DNA of 64,000 nt from assembly GCF_024181385.1 (NCBI RefSeq), contig NZ_CP051305.1, positions 1,302,001 to 1,366,000 of the forward strand, in the 5' to 3' direction. The stretch is from Treponema sp. OMZ 798. Its GTDB lineage: Bacteria > Spirochaetota > Spirochaetia > Treponematales > Treponemataceae. Below are positions 17,674-26,788 of the stretch, piece by piece. The notes beneath the pieces are model-generated. The model worked only from the letters and a program-made list of their open reading frames with translations. It ran no database searches and was not told the origin of the DNA. Each line of letters opens with the position of its first letter. Positions within the stretch are counted from its first letter, which is position 1. Position numbers and translations under genes: made by a program.

Positions 17674-20358
17674 TTATTTTTTTATCTTCATCCAATTGGA
17701 CTCAACAAAAATATTTTTTTCTTTAAGATAAATATTTAAAATATCATCTTCTAAGAAATTACCAATCACAATTTCTGTTTTTTCTTTGGTTTCCTTAAAT
17801 GTCTTTCCTGTAAAAGGATTTTTTGTAAGCAAAGTAATATTCTCAAAACCGCTTGTTGCCATTATCGGAACATCAGCATTGGTCATAAAATCCATATTAA
17901 GATTCAGTTCACCGGAAGCATTAAAGTCCTTCATCATTAAAATAGGCATATAATAAGTCTGCTGAAGTGTTTTATCCTTAAAATCAGTATCAAATATAGA
18001 ATTATTTAAAATTAAATTTCCATATCCATGATCGGCAACAAAAATAATTCTTGTATTATCATATACACCATTTTCTTTTAAGATTTTCATCATATCACCA
18101 AGAATCAAAAAAAGATAAGCATCCGATATATAATGATTTAAAGTAACCTCATTTGCGGACCTCTCTTCACATTTTTTTATAAAGTCATCCGAACAAAATA
18201 GACGAGCCTGTGAAGCAGATATTGGCGTATGAGAAACATTATTAACAATTAAGTTAAAACAATCCTTATCATATCCCGTACTTATATCACGCTTAATAAA
18301 TTCAAGAGGGGCAATTTTTGCAACAAAATCAAATAAACCGTATGCAGATGGTTTACTTTGCAAATACCTGCCATTATTATAAAGCCGTTTACGTAAAAAA
18401 TAAGGAGAGGCTTTTAAAAAAGAGAATCTTATTGTGTTCCGCAATGTTTCCGAAAATGGAAGAACTTTATGCTGAACGCCGATTTTATGCTTTTGAATCC
18501 ACTCCCCTACATATTTTCCTTCCATATTCAAAGCTTTAACACCATCATAAGGTTCGAATATGGAATTATCGGGTATCCAACTATGGTTGGCAAGCGAGGC
18601 ATCGGTAATAACCGTATTCCAACCTGATTCCGAAAAAAGACGGGGCATAACACAAAGAGATTCATTATACATATCACGATTCGAATCCGTATTTTTTCTA
18701 AAAGACGCAGGAGTGTATTCATACCCACCGTATAGAGCAGGCGCACCGATATAAGTATGACCGCCAAAAGAAATTGTATTGGGATACAGGGTAAAGCCCG
18801 TAAAATTCTCTGAAATTTTAGGAAAGTCATCAAAAATAGACGGAATAAAAATACCGGGCATCCTGTCAAGCATAAAAACTAATACATTTTTACCGGTTTT
18901 AGTAAAACCGTAAACTTTTTCGATATGTCCTATAGATTTATTCTTTTTATCTATCTTGATAAGTTTTGTAACATTTTTATAGCCCGAATATATCTTTACT
19001 GCATTAATACAAGAGAGGGTCAAAAAAGAAACAAGTAAAATCTTCGACACAAAAATAGATTTTTGAGAAAGTTTATACTTAAGAAGAACTACTATGAGTG
19101 CAATGCTCAAAAAAAGAGAAAGTAAGTTAATCACATTCTCCTGTAATGAATGAATCAGAACTTCATCAGTCGCAAAAGAGAGAAAACCTGTAAGCGAGCC
19201 GTAATTACCTTGAAATATAAAAACATTAATTACAGAACAAACCAAAAAAATAAAAGCGATAAATGAAAAAAACGGCTTAACCCTCACATTTGCCAAGCGA
19301 TAAAGTATTGCGGGCCAAATAAAAAGAAAGCCGCAACCTTGCAATAAGGTAATCCAAAGCAAATAAAAAGGATTTTGATACTGAATTGTATAGGAAAATT
19401 CTTGAACGGAAGAAGCAACCAAAGAGGAAGGAATTACGGCACCTAAAAGAACAGTTATTGAAACTATAGAAAAATAAAAAAGAGAATTAACGGCTTTTAT
19501 ATCCTTAAAAAATGTTATTGAATTTATAAAGTACTTTAAAAGTTTAATAAAAAACGGAATTAAAATATACATTATCATTATTCCTATAATAAGAATAACA
19601 ACAATTGGTTTTTGAGCTCGAGTTATAAAAAAAACACCTCCCGTTACAATGAAAATAAGCCCTAACAAGTACCATATTTTTTTATTATACTTAAATTTTG
19701 CAAAAATATTTTTTCCTAATGAAAATATGTTATTAAGAGTCCAATAGAAAACCAAACCCGAAGGAGAATCATAAAGCAAAAAAAGAAAAATTAAGGCCAT
19801 AATATATAGCTGTATTTTTTCTTTTATCGAAAAGTCCTTGGTGTATATCATAACAGATAAAAGATTGACCAAGGTCATTAAAATCGGCAAAAAGTTTATC
19901 TTATATGATAAGATATTGAGCAAGGCATCAGGCTTTCCTAAATTACGCAAAAAAAGAAAATCAGATCCTTGCAATAATGCAAGTTCCGATAGAAAATGAT
20001 ATGCTGCAATAAAAAAAGGAATTTGAAACACCAGTCCCAGCATGCCACGCAAAGAATATAGGGGATGATAATTATTTTGGCGATAATACGCAGAAAGAAT
20101 CATATATCTTTCATCACCCTTAAATACCTCATTTATATCTTTAATTTTATTCTTTAATTTTTTTTGTAATAATCTCTCCTTATTTTGCCATTCTTCTGCA
20201 GCAGCATAAATGGGTAAGGTAACAATATTTACAAATAAGCTTACTATAATTATTGCGCCGCCTACATTCTCATTAAAAATTTTAAATGCAACCAAAAAAA
20301 TCAATTCGATAATCGATTCAAGCGGATATATAAAAAGCGTATATAAAAAAATCATCAT
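17674..20358 (-). CDS. YidC/Oxa1-like domain fused to a sulfatase-like domain (copy 2)
   Basis: This is a second, divergent fusion of 894 residues from ATG 20358 (ATG 20355 is equally possible; no ribosome site decides). The YidC-like part (1-220) keeps the LPIY helix, FQIPFFIAAYHFL and PSGLVFYWTLNN; the groove position is again N44. Extra helices follow, then the sulfatase-like part from about 483: MLDRM (D about 497), FGGHTY (T about 535), VSHTP and ADHGYG in place of GDHGR. D, T and DH are shared with copy 1, which marks them as probable catalytic residues, while the following serine/alanine (APS against APA) is not. It lies between the remnant and a GT25 gene. Confidence 0.82.
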   Translation of the reverse strand: MMIFLYTLFIYPLESIIELIFLVAFKIFNENVGGAIIIVSLFVNIVTLPIYAAAEEWQNKERLLQKKLKNKIKDINEVFKGDERYMILSAYYRQNNYHPLYSLRGMLGLVFQIPFFIAAYHFLSELALLQGSDFLFLRNLGKPDALLNILSYKINFLPILMTLVNLLSVMIYTKDFSIKEKIQLYIMALIFLFLLYDSPSGLVFYWTLNNIFSLGKNIFAKFKYNKKIWYLLGLIFIVTGGVFFITRAQKPIVVILIIGIMIMYILIPFFIKLLKYFINSITFFKDIKAVNSLFYFSIVSITVLLGAVIPSSLVASSVQEFSYTIQYQNPFYLLWITLLQGCGFLFIWPAILYRLANVRVKPFFSFIAFIFLVCSVINVFIFQGNYGSLTGFLSFATDEVLIHSLQENVINLLSLFLSIALIVVLLKYKLSQKSIFVSKILLVSFLTLSCINAVKIYSGYKNVTKLIKIDKKNKSIGHIEKVYGFTKTGKNVLVFMLDRMPGIFIPSIFDDFPKISENFTGFTLYPNTISFGGHTYIGAPALYGGYEYTPASFRKNTDSNRDMYNESLCVMPRLFSESGWNTVITDASLANHSWIPDNSIFEPYDGVKALNMEGKYVGEWIQKHKIGVQHKVLPFSETLRNTIRFSFLKASPYFLRKRLYNNGRYLQSKPSAYGLFDFVAKIAPLEFIKRDISTGYDKDCFNLIVNNVSHTPISASQARLFCSDDFIKKCEERSANEVTLNHYISDAYLFLILGDMMKILKENGVYDNTRIIFVADHGYGNLILNNSIFDTDFKDKTLQQTYYMPILMMKDFNASGELNLNMDFMTNADVPIMATSGFENITLLTKNPFTGKTFKETKEKTEIVIGNFLEDDILNIYLKEKNIFVESNWMKIKK

Positions 20359-20384
20359 TTTACAACTCACATAGTTAATATTTT

Positions 20385-21029
20385 TTAGGTTGACTTTGAA
20401 TGACGTAAATCATCACCAATTTCAGAAGTAAAAACTTCGTTAACTCCTACAATTGAGGGAGATATAAGCCATATTTGAGAAAATCTGCGATAATATTTCC
20501 AGTTATCGGCTACAGTAAACACTTTTTCATTACTATAGTATATTTTTTTTGCAGCATCTAATCCAATAACATATCCATATGTTCCGCCATAACTGTTTAA
20601 GACAAGATACATTGAATAATTATTAAATAATTTTTTTTTCCACAACTTTTTCATAGGTTTTTTAGCTGTAGTTCCCAATAAAACTACTTTATTCCCAACA
20701 TTAATTTGAGAAATAGCCGTATAAACTTCAAAAAAATTAGGTAAAATGGCAATATCATCTTCCAATATCAATGCTTGACTGATATCCTCATCAATCATTT
20801 TTTTATAAATAGCTTTATGACTTAAAGCACAACCTATCTCACCTAAGCTCAACTGTCTTTTAGTTATTTTTTGTGATAATTGCGAATTATAAATTTCATC
20901 TATATTTTTTATATTACGACCGTAAACAGCAGGAAAGAATTCATAATCAATTGGTAGATCCTTAAGGAGTTCCTGCATATATTTTTTTCTTTCAATATTA
21001 TGTTCTAAATTAAGCACAAAAGTTCGCAT
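20385..21029 (-). CDS. Glycosyltransferase family 25 (LPS-type), copy 1
   Basis: These 214 residues match the GT25 family of LPS galactosyl/glucosyltransferases: an N-terminal FVLNLEHNIERKKYM, the LSLGEIGCALSHKAIYKKM segment and LILEDDIAIL with the EDD metal motif, then GTYGYVIG. It overlaps the upstream GT2 gene by 20 bases. A related protein is encoded at 22061-22807. The sugar and linkage cannot be told. Confidence 0.88.
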   Translation of the reverse strand: MRTFVLNLEHNIERKKYMQELLKDLPIDYEFFPAVYGRNIKNIDEIYNSQLSQKITKRQLSLGEIGCALSHKAIYKKMIDEDISQALILEDDIAILPNFFEVYTAISQINVGNKVVLLGTTAKKPMKKLWKKKLFNNYSMYLVLNSYGGTYGYVIGLDAAKKIYYSNEKVFTVADNWKYYRRFSQIWLISPSIVGVNEVFTSEIGDDLRHSKST

Positions 21030-22026
21030 AAAGATCCTTTATAATTTTTTTTAGTCTGTATGGCATAAGCTGCCTAAGAAATATATTTATTTTATATTTA
21101 ATAAGTTCAAGATATAAACTTAATTGGGTTTTGTTTATCTTTTTTTCATAAGGTAAAAGTGTATCTTCACTAAAACAGCCGGATAATAAATTTAAAGAAA
21201 CACGCCAATCTTTTTTTTGAGTATTCATTAAAATCTGTATATAAAAAATATACTTTAAATATTGTCTTTCAATATACAAAACCGCATCGGTATTCTCTCC
21301 GGCATGAGTATTAAAAAAAAAGCTAAAAGCATCAAGATTAGCTTTTATAGAGTCTAAACTTTTTTTTACTGAAGATAAATCATTTTTTTTATTTGAAATT
21401 CCGCTTTCATCGTTGTACAAAACTAAGGGCGCATTTATAAAAGTATAACTTTTTGCATAATAAGCGATTATAACCGATTCATATAGATCTTCGCCCATTA
21501 CCGAGTAAAAGCTTTGCATTTTTGAAAAAGCTTTTTGCAATAATTCCTTTTTATACACCTTATTCCAAACAGTACCCGCCCTCGGATTTTTAAAATGTAC
21601 CAAACTATCAAAAAGATTATTTATCGTAATAAAAGGAACAGGCAAAGATACGGTTTTTGCCTTCTTATGCTTATAAGCAAATTCCAAAACATCATAATCC
21701 GTTTCTGAGAGTATACTATGCAAGGATGAACAGGCAAAAACTTCAAGAGCATCATCACAGTCCAAAAAAAGAATATAATCGCCCGAAGCATTACTTACAC
21801 CTGTTTGTCTTGCACAATGAGGTCCAAGATTTTTTGAATGAGAGATTACCTTTATTCTATTGTCTTTTACTGCATATGATTCTATCTTTTGTAAACTTTC
21901 ATCCGTAGAGCAATCATCAACACAAATTATCTCAATATCGGTATAGGTTTGATTCAAAATACCGGATAATGTTTCATCTATAAAAAAACTGCGATTATAT
22001 ATCGGAATTATTATACTGAATTTCAT
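21010..22026 (-). CDS. Glycosyltransferase family 2
   Basis: This 338-residue GT-A enzyme opens with SIIIPIYNRS and has CVDDCSTDES (nucleotide-binding) and FLDCDDALE (DXD-like, near residue 95) as expected. The C-terminal third ends in a basic amphipathic segment likely to lie on the membrane. It overlaps the GT25 gene downstream by 20 bases, so they are coupled. Inverting transfer of an unknown sugar is the family expectation. Confidence 0.9.
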   Translation of the reverse strand: MKFSIIIPIYNRSFFIDETLSGILNQTYTDIEIICVDDCSTDESLQKIESYAVKDNRIKVISHSKNLGPHCARQTGVSNASGDYILFLDCDDALEVFACSSLHSILSETDYDVLEFAYKHKKAKTVSLPVPFITINNLFDSLVHFKNPRAGTVWNKVYKKELLQKAFSKMQSFYSVMGEDLYESVIIAYYAKSYTFINAPLVLYNDESGISNKKNDLSSVKKSLDSIKANLDAFSFFFNTHAGENTDAVLYIERQYLKYIFYIQILMNTQKKDWRVSLNLLSGCFSEDTLLPYEKKINKTQLSLYLELIKYKINIFLRQLMPYRLKKIIKDLYANFCA

Positions 22027-22060
22027 TTTTATGTTTTTATATTAACTTCAATTTTCAAAA

Positions 22061-22807
22061 TTAAGGTAAAAATATATAAAAAAAATCTCTAAAGCACCAA
22101 AATATTATTTTAAATAAACTATACGTTTTTCTAAAAAAAACATATAGAAGACAGTATGATTCATTACGAAAGTTTCTTGCACGGTTTTCAGTTTTATCAA
22201 TTATTGATGCGATCTCATCTTGACAATTTATAACATTTGGAATAACAACCGATATATTTATAATCTTCCACCATTTACCCCATTGATCAATAGGTCGTAT
22301 AATAGGGAAACTTTGAGTATATATTTTCTCAGCCGTTTTTTTACAAATTATATATCCATATGTACCATAACCGGAATTAAATATTTTTTTTAGTTTATAA
22401 TGTTGAGCAATGTTCTGAAAATATATTTTAGTTTTTAGTTTTTTGTCTGACTGTCCAAGAAGAATAATTCCATTGTTATCAAGTTTTAATATTTCAGAAA
22501 AAACTTTATTAAAATCATTTGAAATAATAATATCATCTTCAAAAATCAAAGCCTGTTCTATATCTTCTTCTATCATTTTTTTAAAAATTAAAAGATGACT
22601 CATTGCACAACCGATTTCGCCTAATTTTAATTCTCGGCCATATTCTTTGATTGCGCTCTCTTTATCATAAACCTCTTCTATATTTTTTATATCCTTACCG
22701 TTTACTGCATCAAAAAACTCATATTGAAGATTTGTTTTTTTCATCTCTTCAATCATATGTTGACGGCGATCTGTAGATTCTTTTAGATTGACTATAAAAA
22801 CTCTCAT
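22061..22807 (-). CDS. Glycosyltransferase family 25 (LPS-type), copy 2
   Basis: The 248 residues are similar to the GT25 protein at 20385-21029: VFIVNLKESTDRRQHM, LKLGEIGCAMSHLLIFKKM and LIFEDDIII with the EDD motif, then GTYGYIIC. It carries about 40 extra C-terminal residues, hydrophobic and ending FFYIFLP, which may be a membrane anchor. The two copies flank a GT2 gene, suggesting duplication and specialisation for different acceptors. Confidence 0.88.
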   Translation of the reverse strand: MRVFIVNLKESTDRRQHMIEEMKKTNLQYEFFDAVNGKDIKNIEEVYDKESAIKEYGRELKLGEIGCAMSHLLIFKKMIEEDIEQALIFEDDIIISNDFNKVFSEILKLDNNGIILLGQSDKKLKTKIYFQNIAQHYKLKKIFNSGYGTYGYIICKKTAEKIYTQSFPIIRPIDQWGKWWKIINISVVIPNVINCQDEIASIIDKTENRARNFRNESYCLLYVFFRKTYSLFKIIFWCFRDFFYIFLP

Positions 22808-22852
22808 ATCTTTATTACTATAATAATATAAAATTATTTACTATATAAAATT

Positions 22853-23959
22853 TTAACAAGACCAATCATTTATTTTTTCAATAACATACTTTACCTGCTC
22901 ATCTGTCAACACAGGACTCATAGGAAGACTAACCACTTCCGCATGTATTTTTTCTGTTATAGGCAGATTAAGATGCGAGTATTCGTTATATGCAATTTGC
23001 TTATGAGGAGGAGTAGGATAATGAATGGCTGTTTCAATTCCGAAATCTTTTAAATAGTCAATAAAAGCTTTTCTGTTTTGAACTCGAACAGAATAAATAT
23101 GCCAGACATGTTCTTCCATTTTATGGATAAGGGGTAAAATTACTTCTTTATTTTTAATACCGTCATTATACATTTCGGCAATTCGTCTTCGTCCGGAATT
23201 ATCTGCATCCAACCGCTTTAATTTTACTGAAAGAACTGCAGCCTGTATTTCATCAAGGCGGGAATTTTCACCTTTTAACTCATGTACATATTTAATTGAA
23301 GAACCATAGTTTGCAAGTTTACGTATAATAACCGCCAATTCATCATCATTTGTAGTTACACAGCCGCCGTCTCCTAAACAACCCAGATTTTTACCCGGAT
23401 AAAAACTAAAACCAGCTGCATGACCAAAGCTGCCGCTTCGTTTGCCGTCTGTTTGTGCACCATGAGCTTGAGCGGCATCTTCAATTATTTTAAAATTATG
23501 TCTTACAGCAATTTCAGAAATAACTTTCATATTACACAAGCGGCCGTATAAATGTACGGGTATAATAGCTTTCGTTTTAGAACTTATCTTATCTTCTATT
23601 TTTTTTACATCAATTAAATAATCATCAATATTCGGCTCAACAAAGACAGGCATCAAATTTTCTGCACTCACAGCAAGAATGGTAGCTATAAAAGTATTTG
23701 CCGGAACAATAATTTCATCACCTTCGTTAAACACACCTAAAATTTTATATGCACGTAAAATAAGCTTTAGAGCTTCTAGGCCGTTTCCTACACCAATACA
23801 ATGCTTAACACCGCAATACTCAGCAAAGTTTTTTTCAAAGGCAGAACATTCTTCTCCATGAATGTACCAACCCTTTTTGACAACTTCATTTATTTTTTGA
23901 GAGAGAATCGGTTCAAAGCTTTCAGAGATTTTTTTTAACGATAAAAAAGGGATTTGCAT
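22853..23959 (-). CDS. DegT/DnrJ/EryC1-family sugar aminotransferase (FdtB-like)
   Basis: This is a 368-residue PLP enzyme that aminates a keto-sugar nucleotide. The Schiff-base lysine lies in [10 protein letters not shown] (about K187), with the family segments [17 protein letters not shown] and [11 protein letters not shown]. Together with the FdtA-like isomerase two genes upstream and rfbA/rfbB in the same cluster, the likely substrate is dTDP-3-keto-6-deoxyhexose, giving dTDP-3-amino-3,6-dideoxyhexose; this is inference from context. It is 15 bases downstream of the acyltransferase gene. Confidence 0.9.
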   Translation of the reverse strand: MQIPFLSLKKISESFEPILSQKINEVVKKGWYIHGEECSAFEKNFAEYCGVKHCIGVGNGLEALKLILRAYKILGVFNEGDEIIVPANTFIATILAVSAENLMPVFVEPNIDDYLIDVKKIEDKISSKTKAIIPVHLYGRLCNMKVISEIAVRHNFKIIEDAAQAHGAQTDGKRSGSFGHAAGFSFYPGKNLGCLGDGGCVTTNDDELAVIIRKLANYGSSIKYVHELKGENSRLDEIQAAVLSVKLKRLDADNSGRRRIAEMYNDGIKNKEVILPLIHKMEEHVWHIYSVRVQNRKAFIDYLKDFGIETAIHYPTPPHKQIAYNEYSHLNLPITEKIHAEVVSLPMSPVLTDEQVKYVIEKINDWSC

Positions 23960-23974
23960 AAAAAGCCTCTATAT

Positions 23975-24961
23975 CTATAACTTTTTATAAAAAGTTTTAT
24001 TCAAAGAATATGTACTGCCGTAAGATTCTTTATTCTTTAATAAACCTTGATTCAAAGTAAGCCCAAAATTCTCAGTTGAAATTCCCCATGAGATTTTTTT
24101 GTAATTTATTTTTTTTGCTTCAATTATCATAGAGTAGTACATAAAACTCATAGGACTTAATTTTGCAAATTCTTCTTTTGAACATAAATATTGAGTATGC
24201 ATTGTTTTTGTTTTTGGAAAATAAAATACTACAGACCCTGCAATTATATCATTATTTAACATACATTTGAAAAAAGAAATATTATCAATAATGTATTTTT
24301 CTTTTAATGTAATAAACTCATTTAACGAATGAACCGGAGCAACTCCATACTTTTGTAAATTTAAAGTTATAAGATTATGTAATATTCTTATCTCATTATT
24401 TGATTCTATTTTTTTATATTTTAGATCTTTTTTCAAACAATTATTTATATTTGTTCTTTTCCCTTGAGAAAAATTAGAAAGTACATCTTCATCATACTTT
24501 TCTAAATCAATATATGTATTTAGTTCAGAATATTGCTGATATTTTTTATAATATAAAAGATATTCCAAAAGTGCGGGACTTTCAATAGATAAAATATCCG
24601 GTGTTATTTTTAAATAAACCGAAGTAAAATTATTTTCCTTTAAATACTGTTCGAAAGTTTCGATTATTTCCAATAAAGCAGCGCCGCAATAGTGTTTTTT
24701 GTCTATAATTATGCCGCCATACGTTGAACCTTTGTGTGAAAAAAAACAAGATACATCTTTTGGATCTTTACAAGCAGGAATGACTGCTGCCAAGTTATTT
24801 TTTTGATTAAAAATTAAAAGAGAACAATCTTCAAACCGCTCTTTCGGATGATAATTTAAAAATTTTCGGCTTTGTAAAAAAATTCCATTTACGGACTTAT
24901 TTAACACAAAATCATCCCACAGAGATTCATAACTACTATCATAACGTATAATTTTAAACAT
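23975..24961 (-). CDS. GNAT/FemAB-like N-acyltransferase (Acetyltransf_6 type)
   Basis: The 328 residues show the two-lobed GNAT layout of FemAB/BioF2-like acyltransferases: an N-terminal lobe with SRKFLNYHP, then a GNAT core near residues 200-310 with AGSVVFYF and LSPMSFMYYSMI, and WGISTENFG near the end. The position between the isomerase and aminotransferase genes suggests it acylates the 3-amino group of the deoxysugar, replacing the acetyltransferase FdtC of known Fuc3NAc pathways. The acyl donor (acyl-CoA or aminoacyl-tRNA) cannot be told. It overlaps the FdtA-like gene by eight bases. Confidence 0.75.
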   Translation of the reverse strand: MFKIIRYDSSYESLWDDFVLNKSVNGIFLQSRKFLNYHPKERFEDCSLLIFNQKNNLAAVIPACKDPKDVSCFFSHKGSTYGGIIIDKKHYCGAALLEIIETFEQYLKENNFTSVYLKITPDILSIESPALLEYLLYYKKYQQYSELNTYIDLEKYDEDVLSNFSQGKRTNINNCLKKDLKYKKIESNNEIRILHNLITLNLQKYGVAPVHSLNEFITLKEKYIIDNISFFKCMLNNDIIAGSVVFYFPKTKTMHTQYLCSKEEFAKLSPMSFMYYSMIIEAKKINYKKISWGISTENFGLTLNQGLLKNKESYGSTYSLNKTFYKKL

Positions 24962-25367
24962 TTTTCTGCCTGTATTTTAAAAACTCATCATAACTGCGGA
25001 TATAATCGTCCTCGATATAATATTCCGAAGCAAGAACAAGGGCAACAGAACCGAATGAAAATTCCATAAGATTTCTCCAAATACCCGGAACAATAAGCAA
25101 ACCATTTGACGGGTTATTTAAAAAGAATTTTTTTTTATTTGAGCCGTCACCAAGTTCAACCTTAAAAGATCCCGAAGCAGCAAGAAGAAGTTGAAATAAT
25201 TCTTTATGAGCATGAGCTCCCCTATCCTGATTTTCAGGAATTCCATAAAGATAGTATATACGTTTAACATCAAATGGTAAGAGAGTTCTATTATCAAGAC
25301 GAGTAAGATTAGGTACAGTTCCTTTAGTTAAGTTTAAAATTTTGCAATCTTCAATGGAATACGGCAT
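24954..25367 (-). CDS. fdtA: FdtA/QdtA-like dTDP-4-keto-6-deoxyglucose 3,4-ketoisomerase
   Basis: This 137-residue cupin belongs to the WxcM-like/FdtA family, which moves the keto group of dTDP-4-keto-6-deoxyglucose from C4 to C3. The family signature RGAHAHKELFQ is present at 49-59; the histidines H52 and H54 are the catalytic pair. FdtA makes the galacto and QdtA the gluco product; the sequence alone does not decide. The gene overlaps both neighbours, by one base upstream and eight downstream, so it is tightly coupled in the amino-sugar cassette. Confidence 0.88.
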   Translation of the reverse strand: MPYSIEDCKILNLTKGTVPNLTRLDNRTLLPFDVKRIYYLYGIPENQDRGAHAHKELFQLLLAASGSFKVELGDGSNKKKFFLNNPSNGLLIVPGIWRNLMEFSFGSVALVLASEYYIEDDYIRSYDEFLKYRQKNV

Positions 25368-25732
25368 TAAATCTTCCTCACATTAAATTCTTCAGTTGAA
25401 GATATAATCAATACCACAGTATTTTCTGCAAATCCTGATAATATAAAATCAGTATTTTTAGCGATGTATACTCCCTTATTTGCATTCTGCAAAAATATAC
25501 CATTTATAAAATTATCAGCATTGCTATTTTTAAATAGAAAAGACCCCGAAAGTGCAACAAAAAAGAAACTAGAACTCTTATTATCCGTAAATTTATATTG
25601 ATCATCAGTATTATATATGTTGAGAAGTCTTACACCCTTAATTTTAAAGGGTATACTTCTTTCACTTTCAAAAAAAGAAAGATTTCCACGATCGTCTGTA
25701 ACCTTAGGAAGTTCTATTTCTTTCATATTCAT
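25367..25732 (-). CDS. Second FdtA-like cupin lacking the catalytic histidines
   Basis: About 121 residues from ATG 25732. The fold resembles the isomerase downstream: an N-terminal LPKVTDDRGNLSFFE typical of this family, then beta strands including ALSGSFLFKN that align with AASGSFKVEL. Where the active isomerase has RGAHAHK this protein reads KFTDNKSSS, so both histidines are gone. It may be a structural partner or an isomerase of altered chemistry. It ends one base into the start of the active copy, and such tandem cupins often work together. Confidence 0.75.
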   Translation of the reverse strand: MNMKEIELPKVTDDRGNLSFFESERSIPFKIKGVRLLNIYNTDDQYKFTDNKSSSFFFVALSGSFLFKNSNADNFINGIFLQNANKGVYIAKNTDFILSGFAENTVVLIISSTEEFNVRKI

Positions 25733-25754
25733 ATCCAACTATCAGTTAAAACAA

Positions 25755-26780
25755 TTAATGTAATCCGAACATTTTTTTTATCAATACTTTTACATCATTA
25801 TATAGCTTTTCTTTATGATTTTTACCGATAACATTTTTTGAATTTATTTTATATAAGTCAATATAATCTTTGTACTGAAAATCAAATTCATTAGTATTAA
25901 AAAAATCTTTATTATTTTCAAGACAGCTAACAAGACGTTCAAAAGCCCAAGAGCTTAAACGCACCTGTTTATTTTTACAAGCATCAATAAGAAATCTAAA
26001 TTTTATTTCTTTACGATTACAGGCTTCTAAGTGCGGGAAAATTTTTTTCATGTCATCATAGCCTAAGCTTAAATAATTATCAAGAACAAATTTGCTTTCA
26101 ATAGAAAGGCACATATCAAGCCATTTTGTTTTACCGCTTAAATTTATTATAGGATTTGAAAATCTTCTATAATAAACAGTAGGTTCATCAACCACAGCTA
26201 TTTTTCCGTGTATTAAACAGCGTACATTTAAATCATAGTCATGCATCATAATCAGATTCCGATTATAAGCGGCAGTTTTTTTAAATAAAGATTTTTTAAA
26301 TGACACACCGGGAGAAGGGATATCATTTCCTGCATAAAAAAGGTGGTTAAGCATCTTATATTTATCAAAAAAAGGCTGTTCAATAACTTCATTTAAATCA
26401 TTGCCGTTTTCATCGATTACTTTAAGTTTTGGAAAAACCGTTTCAACTAAATCATCTTTTTTAAATTGCAACATTACTTGTTCAAGATGATTCGGAAGCA
26501 AAATATCATCACTAGCAATTAAAGTAACATACTCCGTATTTGCTTTTTCAATTCCATCATTAAAAGTTGCTCCCGGCCCCCAATTTCGTAAATGCTTAAA
26601 ATAACGAATTCTATCCGACAAGTATTCTTGTACAACAAGTTCAGTATCATCTTGTGAGCAATCATCAACGATAACAATTTCAAAATCCTGATAAGTTTGT
26701 TTTAAAACACTTTCTATTGTTTGAGAAATATATGCGGCTTTATTATATGTAGGAATTACGACCGTAATTTCAGCATTCAT
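25755..26780 (-). CDS. Glycosyltransferase family 2
   Basis: This 341-residue GT2 enzyme opens with EITVVIPTYNKAAYI, VDDCSQDDTE and LIASDDILLP (DXD-like SDD near residue 93), as in inverting bacterial glycan transferases. It follows UDP-glucose dehydrogenase by eight bases and precedes the cupin pair. The C-terminal 100 residues are specific to this protein and charged. The donor and acceptor are unknown. Confidence 0.9.
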   Translation of the reverse strand: MNAEITVVIPTYNKAAYISQTIESVLKQTYQDFEIVIVDDCSQDDTELVVQEYLSDRIRYFKHLRNWGPGATFNDGIEKANTEYVTLIASDDILLPNHLEQVMLQFKKDDLVETVFPKLKVIDENGNDLNEVIEQPFFDKYKMLNHLFYAGNDIPSPGVSFKKSLFKKTAAYNRNLIMMHDYDLNVRCLIHGKIAVVDEPTVYYRRFSNPIINLSGKTKWLDMCLSIESKFVLDNYLSLGYDDMKKIFPHLEACNRKEIKFRFLIDACKNKQVRLSSWAFERLVSCLENNKDFFNTNEFDFQYKDYIDLYKINSKNVIGKNHKEKLYNDVKVLIKKMFGLH

Positions 26781-26788
26781 ATCAAAAT

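Noticed and set aside
22808..22852. Leaderless promoter before the GT25 gene at 22807
   Set aside because: Several AT-rich -10-like hexamers occur but none has a -35 box at 16-18 bases, and the gene is inside a co-directional cluster.
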